Assembly (NCBI GenBank): GCA_001414345.1
Contig: LLCB01000196.1
Location: forward strand, 48,081 to 112,080
DNA: 64,000 nt
Reading direction: 5' to 3'
From: Hymenoscyphus infarciens
Lineage: Eukaryota > Ascomycota > Leotiomycetes > Helotiales > Helotiaceae
The notes beneath the pieces were generated by a model. It did no database searches and was not told the DNA's origin. It saw only the letters and a program-made list of their open reading frames with translations. Position 1 is the stretch's first letter; each line of letters starts with the position of its first letter. The position numbers and the translations under genes were made by a program. This document shows, piece by piece, positions 1 through 12,879 of the stretch.

Positions 1-258
1 CTCGAAACTGCCGGAGGGAAGGAGGAGCATTGGGGGATAGACGACCCATCTTTTTGGGAGGGTGGCTAGGAGGGTTGATTCTTGGTTGAGGAGTGTTTGT
101 AAGAGGTCTTGAGGGAGGGTGGTGAACCATGATTTTATGGCGGCTTCGATTGGATTTGTTGGTTTTGTTTTTGGCTTTTTGGGCTTGGTTGTTTTTGAGA
201 TGTGGCTTTGAGAATCTGAGGAGGGGTTTGAGTGGTTCTCTGGTGATGGGGAGGCCAT
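1..258 (-). CDS. TRM12: tRNA wybutosine-synthesizing protein 2-like, N-terminal part, cut by window edge
   Basis: The frame stays open for 86 codons from the ATG at 256-258 to the first base of the window, so only the N-terminus is present. A Ser/Pro/Lys-rich stretch (residues 1-35) is followed by a helix-like segment and the motif PKRWVVYPPMLLLPSGSF (68-85). I recognise that motif from fungal Trm12/TYW2, the SAM-dependent aminocarboxypropyl transferase of wybutosine synthesis on tRNA-Phe. The catalytic domain would lie beyond the window. Codon use and GC are ordinary, in sharp contrast to the RIP desert that begins about 100 bp upstream of the start. The name rests on one motif and should be treated as probable. 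Confidence 0.6.
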   Translation of the reverse strand, partial: MASPSPENHSNPSSDSQSHISKTTKPKKPKTKPTNPIEAAIKSWFTTLPQDLLQTLLNQESTLLATLPKRWVVYPPMLLLPSGSFE

Positions 259-307
259 TTTTTGGTGATTTCTCCTGGAGTTGGAAGTTTTTGATAAGGT
301 GATGGAT

Positions 308-335
308 CACGTGGAAGAAGAGCCTGTCACGTGAC
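308..335. promoter_or_regulatory. Two CACGTG E-box cores upstream of the TRM12-like gene
   Basis: CACGTG occurs at 308-313 and inside the 10-bp palindrome GTCACGTGAC at 326-335, about 50-75 bp upstream of the ATG. This is the core bound by fungal bHLH factors such as Cbf1. The same palindrome recurs at 41981-41990 near the start of the kinase gene. Binding is inferred from the motif only. Confidence 0.3.
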
Positions 336-518
336 ATGCTCTTTGTCTCGAGACGGGAGTACTAGTTATCTTAGTAAACTCAGCCGCCAGGGCTTATTAG
401 CTTTTTGGTTCCACTTTATTTAGATTAGATTATTTAGAATTATTTAAGATTATTTAGCTCTAAATAACCCTAGATTATTTAAAAGAATTAATAATATTCT
501 AAACCTCTAAACACTTTT

Positions 519-987
519 TATAATAGTACGCTATCCTAGATTATTATATAACAGTACTATCCTAAGTATTCGTGAAACTGCCGATACTCTTAAGCAGTGC
601 TAATACTCTTAATATCTCTGAGGCTGAGATTATAAATAACTAATACTTATATAAGTGAAGTATTAAAGGTATTAATATCTAATATTTATATATAAAAGAG
701 ATTAAGGTTTAGATGTTATATATTTAGCTTTTCAAAGGATTAGAGGTTATATATTTAGCTTTTCAGCTCTTATTATTTAGTATTAGCTATATTAGGTAGA
801 GCTTAGTTATTATTATTATTAGAACTTAGAAGCTTTTAAACTCTTATATATAGACGTTTATATTTAGTATAGAAGAGAGATAGTTATTATTTTCTTCTAT
901 ATTAGAGCCTAGTATCTATATATGTTATTCTATTATACGTACTCCTATATACCTCTACTATAGTTATATATATTTCGTACTATTATA
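519..987 (+). repeat. 5' LTR of chromovirus
   Basis: 469 bp, collinear with the 3' LTR at 8087-8555 and the third copy at 62122-62598. It contains AGTTATTATTTT at 882-893, which is complementary to the primer-binding segment just outside the LTR. Confidence 0.93.
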
Positions 988-989
988 TA

Positions 990-1001
990 AAAATAATAAC
1001 T
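990..1001 (+). other. Putative self-primer binding site of chromovirus
   Basis: AAAATAATAACT starts two bases after the LTR and is the exact reverse complement of 882-893 inside the same LTR. In the copy at 62601-62612 the unmutated form AAAACAATAACT matches AGTTATTGTTTT of the 3' LTR (8450-8461). This arrangement resembles Tf1/sushi self-priming, where the 5' end of the transcript folds back as primer. Confidence 0.65.
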
Positions 1002-1299
1002 CTTCTTTACTAGTAATAGCTTTAATAATATCTCTTTTTAAGCTTATTACTACTTCTTATTTAAAAGTCGATTTATACTTAATTTAGAATATTATAATAA
1101 TATCCTTATATAGCTAGGTAATTAGAGACTACTTAGATAGCTAGTAATAGTAGGGTTTATTATCTATATAAATAGCTAGTAAAAATCGTGTTTTAGTATA
1201 TATTAAGAGATTAGAATACGCTAAGTATTTCCTAAGAGTTCTAATAACCCTAGATTTAGTAAATAAGTCGACTTTTAATAGTTATTTAGAAGGCTTTTA

Positions 1300-4200
1300 A
1301 ATCTAATCTTACTCTCTCCTTCTAATTTAATATTTAATATATTAGAATCTAGAGCGACCTCTAGTCTCTCTTAAGCTCTACTCTTAAGTATAAAGCGACC
1401 TCTTAGAGAATAAAGTTAAGACTCTATTAAAAGGTCTCTAACTTAGTACTATACCTCTAAGAATAGTAAGAAGCCTAAGAATAATAAAGGTAAAGGCTTA
1501 GCACTTAGAAGCTAGAGAGATTAATAAGACTTCTCTAATATAGATAAGATATAGAGTATAATCTAAGCTATAGAGGCTAAGGATTAAGAAAAAGAATAGA
1601 GAATTTTAGAGTAAGATAATTAGATTACTTAATTATTAGACCTAGTATAGTAAATTAGTTAATAACTACTAAATAATAACTAAAGTCTAAGTCCTATCTA
1701 ACCTATATAAATACCTCCTTCTACCTCTTTAAATTGCTATTATAAGTAAGACTCTACCTCTAATATTCCTTTCTTATAATAACCTACTCTATGCTTATAA
1801 CCTAAAAGTACTCTAAAAGCTTTTTAATCTATTAAAAGTAAGATTATAGAAAAAATTAAACTTTTAGATAATAGTGTTTTACCTATATATAAGTAATAGA
1901 GAATATTAATATATAATTAACTTTATATAAACGCTAACTATTATTAGACGCTTTTAACTTATAAAGCTCTTATTTAAGAGATAATAATAAAACTTGCCTA
2001 GAACTACTTAGAGCTCTAATATAAGTTTAATATAAGTAAGATAGTATTTAAGGATTATAAAGAAATAATCGAACTTCTTAATACCTACTATCTAACTAGT
2101 TATAAGAAAGAGGATACCTAGAATACCTTTTAGTCTCTTTAGATAGAATAGAAGAGTTATATAAGAGAAAGTTTTATAGAATTTAAAAGTTGCTTTTTAA
2201 GTATAGTAATACTTAGAGAAGTATTTAAGTAAGATAAGTTCTACTATATATAGAATAAGCTTACCTTAGCTCTAAACCTAATTAGTTAATAGTAAAAGAT
2301 ACTAGAATACTAACTTTAATAAGATAGTAAGAGACTTATTATTTATAGATAAGAAACGATACTATAATACTAAGTTATATATAACTAGTATAATAAGTAC
2401 TAAAAAACCTATTATTATAAGCTTATTATACTAAAAGCCTAATACTAACTAAACCTTATCTAGTTCTTTAATAAAAACCTTATTACCTTTATATAGACTT
2501 TATTCTACTTCTTAAAAAACTTCTTAAACTTCTAAACCCTCTTCTACTAGTTAAAGATTAAAGACTTTATTTATAGACTAACTCCTTACTAGTATAAAGT
2601 ACTATAATTATAAGAAACCTAGGTATATTAAGTCTAACTATTCTAATCTACCTAGTATTAATAAGATAGAAGAGGATAATTAATTTAAAAAAGAATAACT
2701 ACTTAAAAAGTACTTTAACTCTAACCTAAGTTAAGAGAAAAACGAAGAGACTTAGATAAAAATACCTTCTTAGGCCTATATAAATATAATCTAGCTAGAC
2801 TTAACCTTTCTAAGCTTATAAAAGGAAAACAGTTCTTTATAAATACTACTCTTAGTATATAAAGATATAGTATTAAAATATAAGCTTTAGTAAATATAGA
2901 AGTAAATAAGTACCTATTTCTAAATTAACTCTTAGTCTTATAATTATTAAAAGTAATAGGTTTAAAGATTTAGAAACTACCTTATTTAGTATCTATTTAT
3001 AAATATAATAATAGTACTAAAAGCTAGGTAAATTAGTTTATATAACTATATTTAAATATAGATAAACGTTATATTTATAACTATTCTTTTATTATCTTAG
3101 ACTTTAGATAATAAGACTTAATTATTAGTAATAAGTAGTTAAACTATTTTAAAGTTCTTCTTAACCTCTTAAAAAACTAGATTACTTAGCTAGTTAAATA
3201 CTCTCTAACTCTCTACTATAGTAAGGAAATTCTACTTTCTCTTTTTAGCTAGAACTAGAAACCTTTTTTAAATTACTAGTTAGATATAAACTAAAGAGAA
3301 TATACTATCTAGTAATAAGAAAGACGTAAAAAAAGTAGACTTATATATATAGCTAAGTTATTACTTCTATCTATAATAATACCTCTTAAAATTTTAATAT
3401 CTAACTTTAGTCTAAAGCTCTTATAAACTATTAGTATAGTATTAAAAGGCTAGACTCTATACTCTTTTATCTATAAGATAAGCGTAAACATAATATATTA
3501 TAATATAAAATAGCTTAATTTAGAATTTTATATAATAAGTCTTTATAAGCTAGATTAGGTTATTAATAAGAGATTAGCCTCTTTCTAAGACGACGATAAG
3601 ATAAGAGCTCTAATATAAGCCTAACTCCTAAGATATTACTTATCTTATAAAGACATATTCTTAAAGATAGCTTTTAATAAGCTTTCTTCTTACTATAAAT
3701 ATAATTATAAGATTACTTTAAATAAGCTACTTCTTAACTCCTTTTTACCTCTATATTAATAGTTAACTATAGAACTTAAGGCTATAAAAGAGTATCTTAT
3801 AAAGAATCTAGATAAGGGGTTTATTATTAATAATAATAGCTCTTTCGCCTCTCTAGTACTCTTTATTAAAAAGGCTAATAGTAATAAGTTATAGTTTTAT
3901 ATTAATTATAGAAAGCTAAATACTCTAACTTAAAATAATCTTTATCTAATCTCTTATATTAATAAGCTTCTTTCTAGAATAAGAATAGCTAAAATCTTTA
4001 CTAAATTAGATATTAGATAAGCTTTTTATTATATCTAAATAGACCTTAACTTAGAAGAGATAACTATATTTAAAACTAGGTATAGTATATATAAATATAA
4101 GGTCCTTCCTTTTAGACTCTATAATAGCTTTACTATCTATTAACGTTATATAAACAACGTCTTAATCAACTATTTAAATAACTTCTATATTACCTACTTA

Positions 4201-6600
4201 GATAATATTTTAATTTATTTAAATACTATTAAAGAATATAAGAAATAGATTAAGAAGGTTCTAAATTAGCTCTAAGAAGTAGGACTTTAGATAAATATTA
4301 AGAAAAGCGAATTTAGTATTATTAGAGTTAAATACTTAGGATTTATCTTAACTATAAAAAGACTTAAAGTTAATTTAGAAAAAGTAGAGCCTTTATAAAA
4401 CTAGGTCTAACCTAATACTATAATAGGTATAAAGTCTTATCTAGAGTTTATAAGATTCTATAGATAATTTATTAAAGGTTATACTAAAATTACTAAACCT
4501 TTAACTATAATAATACGCCTTATAAAGCTGTTTCTATAAACATCTAAATATAACGAAGCCTTTAAAGTACTAAGAACCTAGCTACTTACTATATAAACCT
4601 TATACTACTTTAACTCTAATTATAATATAAAAGTAGAAATAGACTCTTTAAAAGAAGTAATAGTAGATATATTCTTATAATAATATAATAGCCTTTAGTA
4701 CTTTATTAGGTTCTACTTATATGTCCTAGTTAGCTACGAATTAAACTAGGAGATCTACGATAAAGAGCTATCTACTATTATAAAAGCTTTTAAGAAATAG
4801 CGCCTTAAACTTATATTATATTAGAAGTGTATTAATATATATTTAGATTATAGATTATTAGAATACTTTATAATAACTAAGCTACTTATAGCTAAGTAAG
4901 TCTAATAGATAGAGTTTCTATTAGACTTTAACTTCTAGATCTAATTTACGTCTAGAAAGAGTAATTAAAAAGTAGATATATTAACCTAATATAAGTAAGA
5001 CTTAAAAACCTATAATTAAGCTAAAGTAGATAGCTACTTATATACTCTTTTAATACCTAATTGTTTAAACCTCTAAATTAACGTTAAACTTACTTAGACC
5101 TTTTTATAAGAATAGTCTACCTCTCTTAATATAATTTAATTAGATGTTATTCTAGGAATAAGTTTAGATATAATTTAAAAGTTAAAAGAAGATAACTTAT
5201 ACTCCTTTTAAGAAGAATATTATAAACTTCTAAATAGATACTACCTCTTATTAAATAATTTACTACTTTTTAAGAATTGACTTTATATTTAAAAGAATAC
5301 TAAACTTTATATAAAACTAATCTAAGAAGTCTATAACTAAATATCTAGTACTTACCTAAGTATAAAAAAGATATACTAGTTATTAGTATAATACTATTAT
5401 TAGATTAGAATGTTTTTAGACTATAAGAGGTATATAGAGAATTATTAAGCCTATAAATACTCCTATTCTTAATAAACTAAGTAATAAGGCTTTCTTTACT
5501 CTCTATTTATATCTAAATATTCTATATAATATTTATATATAGACTTTAAATTATTCTTAAAAGATAAATATAGATTTAATACTATATTAGTATTTATTAA
5601 CTAACTTAGAAAGGATTTAGTATTAATACTCTATTACTTAACTATAGATGTTAAAAGACTAGCTAAACTTTTTATTTAATAGATTTATTATTTTAGCTAC
5701 TACTCTAAATCAATTACATCTGATTAAGAACCTTAATTTATATTATTATTTTAAATCGAATTTTATTAAATAATTAGTATTAAGCTTAAGCTTAGTACTA
5801 TCTACTATAAATAGATAGATAAATAGATAGAGATAATAAACTAATATATTAATTAGAGACTAAGGCTCTTTATAATCTACTATTAAGATAACTAGAGTAA
5901 ATTAATCCTCTTAATAGATAAAGTATAAATAACACTTTTATACTTATCTATTAGTATAACTCTTTATTAGCTTAAGTTTAGACTTAACCTAAAGACTTTA
6001 TAAAACTAGAATACGCTAAAGACTTCTATTTCCTAGGAACGACTTAACTATAATAAGGTAGTAAAAGTAGCTTAATATATATACTCTACTTAGAGAATAG
6101 CTAAAGATAATATAGATAAGGCTTAGAAAAAGATAAAGGATAGTATAAACTAATACTAAAGAGCTATTAACTAGGATATTAAAGATAAAGTCTACTTATC
6201 TACTAAGAATCTTAAGATAAATTATCCTAGCTAAAAGCTTATTAAATAGTAGATAGTACCTTTTAAAATATTAGAAAGTATAAAACACTTCTATAGGCTG
6301 AAACTTTCTAAAAGCTTATTAATTTATAATGTTTTTACCTCTAATATACTTTTAAAGGATCTAAACACCTCTCTACTAGGATAAGAGGCTCTAGAGCCTC
6401 TACTAGACATTATTAAAGGTATATAAGAATAGGAGATATAAGAAATACTTAGTAGTAGACTTTTTAGAAGATAGCTATAGTATTAAGTAAAATAGGTCGA
6501 ATATAATTTAGATCCTACTTAGTATTCTATAGATAATTTTTAGAGTTTATTATATTATCTAAGAGACTTTTATACTAAATATCTAGAAGAGCTAAGACTA
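1300..6600 (+). pseudogene. gag-pol relic of the chromovirus
   Basis: Reading across RIP stops shows the order of domains. A CCHC zinc knuckle lies at 2600-2641, with all four ligand positions now Tyr codons (YYNYKKPRYIKSNY). A protease-like ALVNIEVNKY sits near 2880-2910, where the active-site DTG reads NIE. Reverse transcriptase spans about 3760-4540 (INYRKLN-like start near 3900, LDIRQAF near 4005, YLDNIL for YLDDIL near 4197). The RNase H region follows at about 4560-4960. Integrase occupies about 5150-6250 (SDQEPQF and YK*IDK*IEIINQYI near 5720-5860). A chromodomain follows at about 6410-6600 (EILSSRLFRR and YNLDPT*Y). Every stop seen in these stretches is TAA or TAG. Domain limits are approximate. 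Confidence 0.85.
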
Positions 6601-6739
6601 CTCTAATACCTCTCTAAATAGCTTAATATATAGGAATTAGATAAGAATTAGATAAAAGAGTTAATTTATAAAATAATACTCTCTAATTCTAGTTACTCTT
6701 AATAAGAAACTTATAATAAAAACCTAAGATAAAACACTA

Positions 6740-7540
6740 ACTAGTAGGAATGTTTAAAATTAATAAAGTAAAGAACTAAGACTAAGTTACTACTAAAATA
6801 GAGCCTACTAACTCTCTCTAGGCTATAGCCTCTTCTTTCTCTAACTTATTATCCTCCTCCTTACCCTTCTAAGCATAAGGAGCCTAAATCGGCTCTTCCT
6901 CTACTACCTCCTCCTTATAAGAACGCTTCTTATCTTAGTAACCTCTTATAACTAGCTTTAGAGGAGACGTCTATAAACTCTTTAGATAGGCCTTAAAGAA
7001 GACTTAAACCTAGGTTTAGACAGAGGTCCTACTCTTTATAGTATAATATAAGAACTATTAAATATTAGTAACTAAAACCCTTCTAATAAGTAAAGAGTAC
7101 TTATAGTAACCTTAGTACGAAGTACTTAAGTCTTTTCTAAAAGAGTAAACTATATCTTTAAACTATTTTTTAGTACCTTTATACTAGTAACGACTAACAC
7201 CTTATCTAAGGTCTTAGTAGCCTTCTTAAACTCTCTCTTCCTTCTCCTTCTTACTCTTAAACATACTAAACTCCTTCTTAATAAACTATAGTAACTACCT
7301 AAGTTAGAACGAATTTAGTATATATTTAGGATTAAACTTATTAGAATATATATAGTATTCTACTTAACGTAGTACTTATACTTCTTTAACTTTAGCTTCT
7401 TAAAAGTATATATATAATCTCTATTTTAAGATTTTGCCTAAAGGTACTAAACGTAGTAGACTTAGTAGGTAGCTAGAAGCGTACTAAGAGGACATAGAAG
7501 AGGTATTTTACTATATTAGATTAGCCTTAAATTAGGTCTA
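6740..7540 (-). pseudogene. Possible antisense reading frame between chromodomain and 3' LTR
   Basis: About 1.4 kb separates the chromodomain from the 3' LTR with no pol domain in it. On the minus strand one frame runs for roughly 260 codons with only TAA/TAG stops and no TGA. It has a basic part (FKSKKEKEERV near 7260) and an acidic part (EEVVEEEPI near 6900). Some plant and fungal Gypsy elements carry antisense ORFs at this place. The density of stops is close to what AT-rich DNA gives by chance, so this is weak. Confidence 0.25.
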
Positions 7541-8073
7541 ATTAAGAAGAGAAGAACTTACTTTTATATATATATATATAATATATATATATATTCTAAG
7601 AGATAAGTTAGTATATAAAGATATACCTAATTAGAAGGTATTCTTACTATTTATATTATTTAGATAAAAAGAAAAGAAGAAGAGAAGTTAGAATTAGAGA
7701 AAAGTTGCTTACTAATATACTACTTATAATAATAGCTATTACTTTATAATTATTATTTATTACTTAATAATTACTATTATAATATATAATAATAATAAGA
7801 ACATAATAACTCTATAGTAGCGTACTACTTTCTATCTACTAGCTAATTATTAGCTTCTCTTCTATTTATATCCTATTATTATATAGTATATAGTAGTAAA
7901 TAAAGAGCAATTAGCTCTTAAATAATAATACTACTAGTCACCGACTCTACCTTAACTACTAGATACTATAATAGTAAGAAAAGTTATATTCTTTATAGTA
8001 AAGAGATAAATAATACTCTAATTAACCCGATACTATACTAATCGATAACCAAAGACTTAGAACGAGTCTTTTT

Positions 8074-8086
8074 AAAAGAGAGAGGA
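8074..8086 (+). other. Polypurine tract of chromovirus
   Basis: AAAAGAGAGAGGA lies directly before the 3' LTR and would prime plus-strand DNA. The sequence upstream (AGACTTAGAACGAGTCTTTTT) is nearly the same as the one before the 3' LTR of the second LTR family at about 14050-14072, showing that the two families are related. Confidence 0.7.
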
Positions 8087-8555
8087 TATAATAGCACGCT
8101 ATCCTAGATTATTATATAATAGCACTATCCTAAGTATTTATAAAACTACCGATACCTCTAAGCAGTGCTAATACCTCTAATACCCCTAGGGCTGAGATTA
8201 CGAATAATTAATACTTATATAAGCGAAGTATTAAAAGTATTAATATCTAACATTCATATATAGAAGGGATTAAGATTTAGATATTATATATTTAGCTTTC
8301 TAAAAGATCAGAGGTTATATATTTAGCTTTTCAGCTCTTATTATTTAGTATTAGCTATATTAGACAGGGCTTAGTTATTATTATTATTAGAACTTAGAAG
8401 CTTCTAAACTCTTGTATATAGACGTTTATATTTAGTATAGAAGAGGGATAGTTATTGTTTTCTTCTATATTAGAGCCTAGTATCTATATACGTTATTCTA
8501 CTATACGTACTCCTATATACCTCTACTATAGTTGTATATATTTCGTGCTATTACA
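8087..8555 (+). repeat. 3' LTR of chromovirus
   Basis: 469 bp. It differs from the 5' LTR mostly by C/T and G/A transitions and is somewhat less altered. It ends CGTGCTATTACA and is followed by the target duplication CTTTT. Confidence 0.93.
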
Positions 8556-8560
8556 CTTTT

Positions 8561-8782
8561 ATAAGTATTAATTCACTCTTATAAATATTAATTTACTTCT
8601 TTTAAAATTTATATTTATAAATTATAAATTATATAAACTTAGCTTTTTTATATACTTAAGTTAGAGCTCTTAAGATAGTTAATACTAAGAGAGCGCTTTT
8701 TAGATTACGATTATAATAATAAAAGACTCTAGAGAAGAAGTAATTATAGATATTATTCTTTTTTATTATTTTACTCTATAAT

Positions 8783-8815
<33 letters not shown>

Positions 8816-10221
8816 AGATATAGATATATAGAGTAATAAGAGCAGATAAGCTAAATTCTACTAAAAATCGAGTAGATTTTATTTTAGTAAGAGATTAATT
8901 AAGATTATTAAATAATTCTTAAAATATACTAATATATTTATATTATAGAGATTATTTAAGATTATATTATATTCTTTAAACTAATCTTTAAACTAATCTA
9001 ATTTAAATAGAGTCTTAGAATATTTTACTCGAATATTTATAAAAATATGATTTTTCTTCTTTCTTAAAAGTATACTACTAAAGCTTCTTATAGAGATAAC
9101 GCTAATATATAGTCTCTACTCTACTCTATTTAGTTTATAGCTTCTAGTAGAAAGAAAGCTAAGTAAGATATTTCCGTACTTATATATAACTTCTATTATT
9201 ATATAATAGAGTATAAGATAAGATAAAAAGAAAATAGAATAGTTAGTAGAAGAAATAAAGTAATAGAACTAATCTTACTACTATTATAACTCTCTAGAAG
9301 TTATTCTAAACTCTAATAGCTTAGATGTTAAATACTCTTCTTAGAATAGAGTAGCTTTTAATATTTTAGATATAGCTATTAACTTTTCTGAATTTATTAG
9401 TAGTATCTTACTAAGTAGATACTTCTACTACTATTACTCTCTTATAAGTATATCTTATTTCTTAGAAAATTTCAACTGAAAATTTTCTAGAACTATTAAT
9501 ACTAATACCTGTTTTATTATCTATAATAAGTATAACTATCTAGTCTAATAAATCGATAAGTTAATAGTTTATATATATATTATCGAGAGAAATTATAAAT
9601 AACTATATATATATTACTCTACTTAGATCTAGGTTCTTTAGAGTTCTATCTTAGTTTTATAATATATTAAGACTCTAATATTCTCTCTTTCGTTATAATT
9701 CCTCTATCTTTTACTAGTATCTTCTACTCTAGAGTTTATTTCTATACTTTTTCTAGAAAAATACTAAGATTCTCTTCTCTTAAAAGAAGTATAAGTCTGC
9801 TATTTTTAGTAGCTAATTCGTAGTTCTTAGTAATTAGAAGCTAGTTATTTTCTATATTCTTATCTCTACTAGAAGAGAGTCTATAGTCTAGTAGAGAAGC
9901 TATATTAGTATAGTCGATAGTATTTAGAATATTATACTACTACGAGATATTATTAGAGACTTATTTTAAGATATACTATTTAAATACTACGATATCTAAT
10001 AATATTATTCTTTATATTATTAGTATTTTAAGCGATATTATTAAGCTAAGAACTTTGAATTCTTAATTAATTTAGATAATTCTTTTTTTAAAAAAAAATA
10101 CTTCAAATATTAAGAAGTAATAGTAGTTTTATAATTCTCTAAGTATTATAAATTATTATATATTAAGAAGAAATACTTAAGTAGAAACTACTTTATATAC
10201 TATACTTAATTAGTATACTTT
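8561..10221. other. AT-rich RIP-altered DNA without a recognisable gene
   Basis: No reading frame, domain or repeat boundary could be recognised apart from a trinucleotide run at 8784-8815. Composition is like the neighbouring transposons, so it is probably an older decayed element. Confidence 0.6.
8784..8815. repeat. (GTA)n microsatellite
   Basis: About ten tandem GTA units lie in the AT-rich desert. Confidence 0.9.
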
Positions 10222-11100
10222 AGAGTCTATTTAGCTCGTATATATTAGTTCTTTTATAATATATATATTATTAAAAATAATAAGATAATATATAATATAT
10301 ATAAACGTTTAGCTAGTATATATTATAGTATATACTTTTGTTTATATATTATTTAAATATATATTACTAAAAGTAAATAATATACTTTTCTAATCTCTTA
10401 ATCTTTAACTTATATATATATATATATATATATTTCTAGATCTCTACTACTACTAGTACTAGTATAGCTTTATATTCTCTACTATAAATACGCTCCTCTA
10501 TTAATATTAGTTATAAGTGTAAAATTAGATTTAGAAGTTAGAATAATATAAGCTTCTTATTTTATAATATAATAGTAATTAAAGTAGTAGACTTTTAGTA
10601 AAGTAACTAAAATCGACGATAGTTATACTAAATATTAGTAAAATATATATATTAAATATATATAAGAGAGCTAAAGAGTAATTACTAATTATTAAATAAA
10701 AGTAATAAAATAATTAAATATATACGAGTATCTTTTAACTTTATACTTATATATAAATCTTATATATCTAAATTGAATTATATATAAGCTAAATAAGCTC
10801 TTTAGTAGGTTTTTATATATACGAGCTATTAAATAGTATATTATATAATAGCGCGATATTACTATAGTATTATAACGAAAACTAATATATATAATTAGAA
10901 TATTATAATAATATATAATTCGAAAATACTATAGTATTTTATTATAATAATACTATCGACTATACTAACTACTATATAGTAGTAACGACTTCTATTCTAG
11001 TTATTATACTCTGCTTAGTTAAAGTGCTCTATATATCTGTCTAGTAATATATAAAAGAAACTCGTTTCCGAAGATTTTATAGACTTAGAGCCTATTTAGC

Positions 11101-11454
11101 TGTAACGGCATGCCGTTCTGTATAGCCGAGATGACATGGCATATGCCGTATATATAAGGTTTCGGTAGTTGTTGTTTTGCATTGTCTAATTTAGGAAGGT
11201 TACGTACGTCTATACGTCCGTCCGGACTTTCGGACGTACTTCGTAGGGTTCGGGCTTTTGTATTAGCCGACGTTCGGTTTCGTACCCCTTTTTGTCGTCC
11301 GAACCTCTTGTATATAGCAGCCTACTCTCCTAGAGTCAGAAAAGGCCAGTTTAGCCTTTTCTTCTATATCAGAGCCTAGTATTTATATACGTTATTCTGC
11401 CAAACGCACTCCTATATGCCTCTTCTGTAGTTATATGTATTTCATGCTATTATA
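11101..11454 (+). repeat. 5' LTR of non-coding LTR element
   Basis: 354 bp, starting TGTAACGGCATGCCG and ending ATGCTATTATA (a RIP form of GTGCCGTTACA). The LTR contains AGTTTAGCCTTTT at 11348-11360. Confidence 0.92.
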
Positions 11455-11456
11455 TA

Positions 11457-11469
11457 AAAAGACTAAACT
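11457..11469 (+). other. Putative self-primer binding site of non-coding LTR element
   Basis: AAAAGACTAAACT starts two bases after the LTR. With one G-to-A change it is the reverse complement of AGTTTAGCCTTTT at 11348-11360. The less altered copy at 63675-63687 pairs perfectly over 13 nt. Confidence 0.65.
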
Positions 11470-11789
11470 CTACTTCGCCGGTAACAGCATTTATAATATC
11501 TCTTCGAGCTTATCGTCGCTTTTATTTCTTTTTTAGGCTAGAATCGGACCTAAACAACGCTATCCTTAAATAGCCAGGATTCCAGAGATCTCCTGGACGG
11601 CTAGTAATATTAGGGTTTAGTATCGGTTTTAGATAGCTAGTAAAAATCGTGTCTTGTATATTATAGGATTTAAATACGCTAAGTGTTTAGAATCCTAATA
11701 ACCCTCTCCGTATAAGGACTGCTGTACACAGGTTCGGTGAATAAGTCGACATACTATAGTTATCGCAAAGGCTTCTGAATCTACTCTTA

Positions 11790-11806
11790 CCCCCCCCCCC
11801 CCCCCC
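11790..11806 (+). repeat. C17 homopolymer
   Basis: Seventeen C in a row in the leader of the non-coding LTR element. It is striking in a RIP-altered setting, and run length is prone to sequencing error. Confidence 0.9.
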
Positions 11807-12879
11807 TATTTCGACATCATGTTAACAGTTCTACCATAAGGCGTTAAACGAACTTCTAGGGCTACCCCCCTTTTCGAAAGATAACTCTCTAAACCCTCTC
11901 CGACCTAACCCGTAACCGTATACTAAGACCTAGAAGATCCCGACGAAATGATAAGTAAGACTTCTCAAATACAGACGATATACGGACAAGAGATAGCAGT
12001 ATATAAAGGATAAAACGATTAGTTAGAGAGATAGAGGACAAAATTATAAGCGAACTTCGAAGTTAACTAAATCCTACCTCTGAACCCTCCCCGATCCAAC
12101 CCTCTTTCGAACCTTCGTTCGAACCCTCCTTTGTTTTTCAAAGCCTGAATTTTAGACCTCTTTCGTTTAAGGGACACCGCTGCCCCTGATGCCTTCCTAC
12201 CACTTCCTAACTCTCGAATCTCGAATTGGATACGAATTAGTTAAAATACGCTTTCTATTAGGATAAAAAACTTAGAAGCGAGCTCTTAGCTAAGTTATTG
12301 TTGTTAGTCCTGACCGAACATTATCCGACTCTGAGCTTCTCTTGAACCTCTACTAGTGAACGACTAAAAAGACTATAATTACTTGGTTACGGACTAAGTC
12401 CTAGCTGCTAATATAAAGGTTATGAAAGAAATAGAAGTGGAATTAAGAAGAAGATTATGCTGAAGAAACTTTTGTTGACTTTAAAAGGTTACTTTTCGAG
12501 TATAGCTATACTTGGGGAAATGCTAGAGTCGGACAGGTTCTTTTATATATGGGATAAGATTATACCTTAGCCCTGAAACGCGTCTACTACTCTTAAGAGA
12601 CGTTGGAATTATAACTTTGCTGAAATAGTGAACGATCTTTTAGCTATAGATAAGGAGACACGCTGAAACGCTGAGTTACGATATATTAGCACTACGGTTT
12701 AGAATACCCCTCCTTATCTAGTTTAGCTCTGAACTCTCTACAATCCGATAGCAACTCTTTCTTTGAAATCGGAAGATGAATAAGTCTTTAAGTACTCTGA
12801 AGGGAACGAGGCGGCCTACGGGCCTGAGTAACACAGTTCCTATGACAGTACTAATAAATGTCGTACCTGAAACTGTACC

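Larger units (their letters stand above)
519..8555 (+). mobile_element. Ty3/Gypsy chromovirus, full length, RIP-inactivated
   Basis: The element has two 469-bp LTRs (519-987 and 8087-8555) flanked by the same 5-bp duplication, CTTTT (514-518 and 8556-8560). LTR ends read TATAA..TTACA, which is TGTAA..TTACA after C-to-T/G-to-A change. Between the LTRs, in pol order, lie a zinc knuckle, aspartic protease, reverse transcriptase, RNase H region, integrase and chromodomain, all on the plus strand and all broken by TAA/TAG codons at former Gln/Trp positions. CA and TG dinucleotides are nearly absent while CG is kept, so RIP rather than random decay is the likely cause. It is not expected to be autonomous. 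Confidence 0.93.

Noticed and set aside
10400..10432. (TA)n runs in several places as origins or special structures
   Set aside because: Simple TA runs are expected end products of RIP and carry no further signal.
11182..11379. 65-codon frame in the 5' LTR (and similar one at 63329-63520)
   Set aside because: It lies wholly inside an LTR, starts upstream of the proposed transcript start and shows no protein signature.
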